Of a DNA stretch of 6,196 nt, positions 4,350 to 6,196 are shown one piece after another. Every line of letters starts with the position of its first letter. The first letter of the stretch is position 1. Source of the stretch: Alphaproteobacteria bacterium (GTDB lineage: Bacteria; Pseudomonadota; Alphaproteobacteria; Elsterales; Elsteraceae); NCBI GenBank assembly GCA_013297545.1, contig JAAFHH010000199.1:1-6196 (forward strand), read 5' to 3'. The notes beneath the pieces are model-generated. The model worked only from the letters and a program-made list of their open reading frames with translations, did not search any database and was not told the DNA's origin. The translations under genes were made by a program, and so were the position numbers.

Positions 4350-6196
4350 CCCCGCCGATACTCCGGCACCAAGCGCTGCAGCAGTGCCAGCGCCCCATCG
4401 CTATCGCGCACCCGGGCGATGTGGTCGAGTTCATCGAGGGCGGCCGCAAGCCCGGCAAGCTCCACCGTGCGCGGCTCGGCCAGCTGGATTGCCGGATGGC
4501 CGGACGGCAGCAGCGGCTCGGCCGCGTGGAACAGTTCCTCGTAGAGTTTCTCGCCGGGGCGCAGGCCCGTGAAGGTTACCTCCACGTCTCGGTCCGGGAC
4601 CAAACCCGCAAGGCGGATCATCTGGCGGGCGAGATCAGCGATTTTCACCGGCTCGCCCATGTCGAGCACGTGGATTGCGCCCAACGGCGCGCTCGGCCGG
4701 GACCCCAGCACGCTCGCTTGCAGCACCAGCTCCACCGCCTCGCGCACGCTCATGAAGTAGCGGGTGATCTCGGGGTGGGTGACGGTGAGCGGCCCGCCTC
4801 TCGCGAGTTGGCGTTGGAATAGGGGCACCACCGACCCGGTCGACCCCAGCACATTGCCGAACCGCACGGTGACAAACCGGGTGGAGCCCCCAGCCCGGTC
4901 GAGTGCTTGGCAGTAGGCCTCGGCCAGGCGCTTGGTTGCCCCCATCACATTGGTTGGGTTGACCGCTTTGTCGGAGGAGATCAGCACGACCGCCTGCACA
5001 CCATGGGCGCGCGCCCGGTCCGCGACGTGGCGCGAGCCGCCGGCGTTGGTCAGGATGCCGTCGCACGGGTTCGCCTCCACCAGCGGCACGTGCTTCAAGG
5101 CCGCGGCGTGGAACACGATTTCCGGCTTTGATTCTTCGAACACCTGGTCGACATGGGCGCGGTCGCGCACGTCCACCAGGCACGCACGGCGCGGGATCTG
5201 GGCGGCGGCTTCGGCCAACTCCAAGTCGATCTGGTAGAGCGCGTATTCCGAATGATCGACCAGGGTGACGAAGGCGGGATCAAAGCGCACGATCTGGCGG
5301 GCGAGTTCGCCGCCGATCGTGCCGCCGGCCCCGGTGATCAGCACGCGCTTGCCAGCGATCAGGGCAGCCATCGCCGCATTGTCGAGTTCGGCTTGCGGCC
5401 GGCCCAGCAAGTCATCGATCGCGATGGGTGCCAGCACCAAGGGGGCGGTACCAGCCTGCAAGTCTGCCAACCGTGGCAGGCGCACGAGTGGCAGCTGGAC
5501 TGTGGCCGCCAGCGCCAACAGCTCGTCCCACTGGTCGCGCGAGATCCGGTCTTTGGCGAGCAGGATGCGTTCCGGTGGCACGCCATCGCGCCGCTGCTCC
5601 AGGATTTTTGGCACGTCGTCGACCGTGCCGAGCACCGGGATGCCGCGGATTGAGCGGCCGACCCGGCGGTCCTTCCAATCGACGATGCCGATCGGTCGGT
5701 ACGGTGCATCGGTGCGGCGTGCCATCTCGCGGATGAAAAGTTCGGCCTCATCGCCCGATCCGACCAGCAGCACCGGCGTGCGCCCGGCCTCGCGCGTCCG
5801 GGTCAGGATGTTGGCGATGTGGCCGTCTTTGATGACGCGGTAGACAAAGCGCGGCACCGACAGCAGCGCGACCAGCAAGACCCAGGCGATCAGCAAGGAG
5901 GACCGCGGCAAGGCTTCCGCGCGCATCACCAGGAACAAGATCGCCACCGTCACCAACACCACGATGGTGGCGGCCTTCAGGATCGCGACCATGTCTTCGA
6001 GCGAGGCGTAGCGCCACACCCCGCGGTAGAGGCCGGTCATCCGGAAGGTGAGGGCGGCAACCGCCGTGAACACCGGCGTGCCGATCAGCAGCGCTTCGTC
6101 CGCGACCACCCACGCCTGCCAGCCCCAGCGCAGCCAAACGGCACCGGCGAACGCGAGCGCTGCCATCATGGTGTCGTGGACCAAAGCCACATGTGC
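4346..6196 (-). CDS. Membrane-bound nucleotide-sugar 4,6-dehydratase, CapD/WbpM/PglF type (5' partial)
   Basis: Polysaccharide or glycan biosynthesis enzyme, probably an NAD-dependent UDP-HexNAc 4,6-dehydratase anchored in the inner membrane. Numbering is from the GTG at 6190. Four hydrophobic segments lie at about 8-29, 33-50, 68-90 and 97-118, with the family motif GLYRGVWRYAS at 53-63. A first Rossmann domain follows, with VGSGDEAE at 143-150. The extended SDR domain has its NAD loop TGAGGTIG at 286-293, then HAAALKHVPLVE (361-372), SSDKAVNPTNVMGATK (405-420), RFGNVLGS (443-450) and RPGEKLYEEL (544-553). The catalytic Tyr of the SDR YxxxK motif is Met here (M416, K420), as is normal for the large membrane-bound WbpM-type enzymes. 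Codons before the GTG stay open to the window edge, so the true start probably lies outside and perhaps 10-25 residues are missing. WbpM, PglF and CapD substrates differ, and the exact sugar cannot be told. The TAA stop overlaps the GFA stop. Confidence 0.93.
   Translation of the reverse strand, partial: AHVALVHDTMMAALAFAGAVWLRWGWQAWVVADEALLIGTPVFTAVAALTFRMTGLYRGVWRYASLEDMVAILKAATIVVLVTVAILFLVMRAEALPRSSLLIAWVLLVALLSVPRFVYRVIKDGHIANILTRTREAGRTPVLLVGSGDEAELFIREMARRTDAPYRPIGIVDWKDRRVGRSIRGIPVLGTVDDVPKILEQRRDGVPPERILLAKDRISRDQWDELLALAATVQLPLVRLPRLADLQAGTAPLVLAPIAIDDLLGRPQAELDNAAMAALIAGKRVLITGAGGTIGGELARQIVRFDPAFVTLVDHSEYALYQIDLELAEAAAQIPRRACLVDVRDRAHVDQVFEESKPEIVFHAAALKHVPLVEANPCDGILTNAGGSRHVADRARAHGVQAVVLISSDKAVNPTNVMGATKRLAEAYCQALDRAGGSTRFVTVRFGNVLGSTGSVVPLFQRQLARGGPLTVTHPEITRYFMSVREAVELVLQASVLGSRPSAPLGAIHVLDMGEPVKIADLARQMIRLAGLVPDRDVEVTFTGLRPGEKLYEELFHAAEPLLPSGHPAIQLAEPRTVELAGLAAALDELDHIARVRDSDGALALLQRLVPEYRRG

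Noticed and set aside
4421..5843. Several plus-strand and alternate minus-strand frames inside the dehydratase gene
   Set aside because: The dehydratase frame carries every expected family motif across this stretch; the others are byproducts of GC-rich coding sequence.

Overview
The window reads as a high-GC alphaproteobacterial chromosome. The strongest pointers are a murJ-trpS pair on the minus strand, an arrangement I know from alphaproteobacteria, and the strong G/C third-position bias, which leaves long open shadow frames opposite every real gene. Rhodospirillales or a relative is my guess; the sequence does not settle the order.

Layout. Positions 1-88 are non-coding and hold a GC-rich imperfect inverted repeat just past the trpS stop. 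Positions 89-2654 (minus) carry murJ, the lipid II flippase, followed 40 nt later by trpS, tryptophanyl-tRNA synthetase. Positions 2655-2741 are an 87-nt divergent intergenic region with a small palindrome between two GATCAA copies. Positions 2742-4349 (plus) hold five short, closely spaced genes: an unrecognised 71-aa protein, a DUF4160 protein, a DUF2442 protein, an XRE-type helix-turn-helix protein and a GFA/CENP-V zinc protein. Positions 4346-6196 (minus) hold most of a membrane-bound nucleotide-sugar 4,6-dehydratase of the WbpM/PglF/CapD type; its N-terminus runs off the window edge. Its stop codon overlaps the stop of the GFA gene.

How the genes fit together. murJ and trpS are housekeeping genes, and the dehydratase belongs to surface polysaccharide or glycan synthesis. 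The plus-strand block between them looks accessory. DUF4160 and DUF2442 overlap by 14 nt, the HTH gene follows after 6 nt, and the GFA gene after a further 20 nt with its own strong ribosome binding site. The DUF4160-DUF2442-XRE trio has the size, order and tight coupling of a toxin-antitoxin or self-regulated small-protein module, although no canonical toxin fold is recognisable. It is the best candidate here for an undescribed system. No tRNA, rRNA, CRISPR array or insertion sequence was seen.
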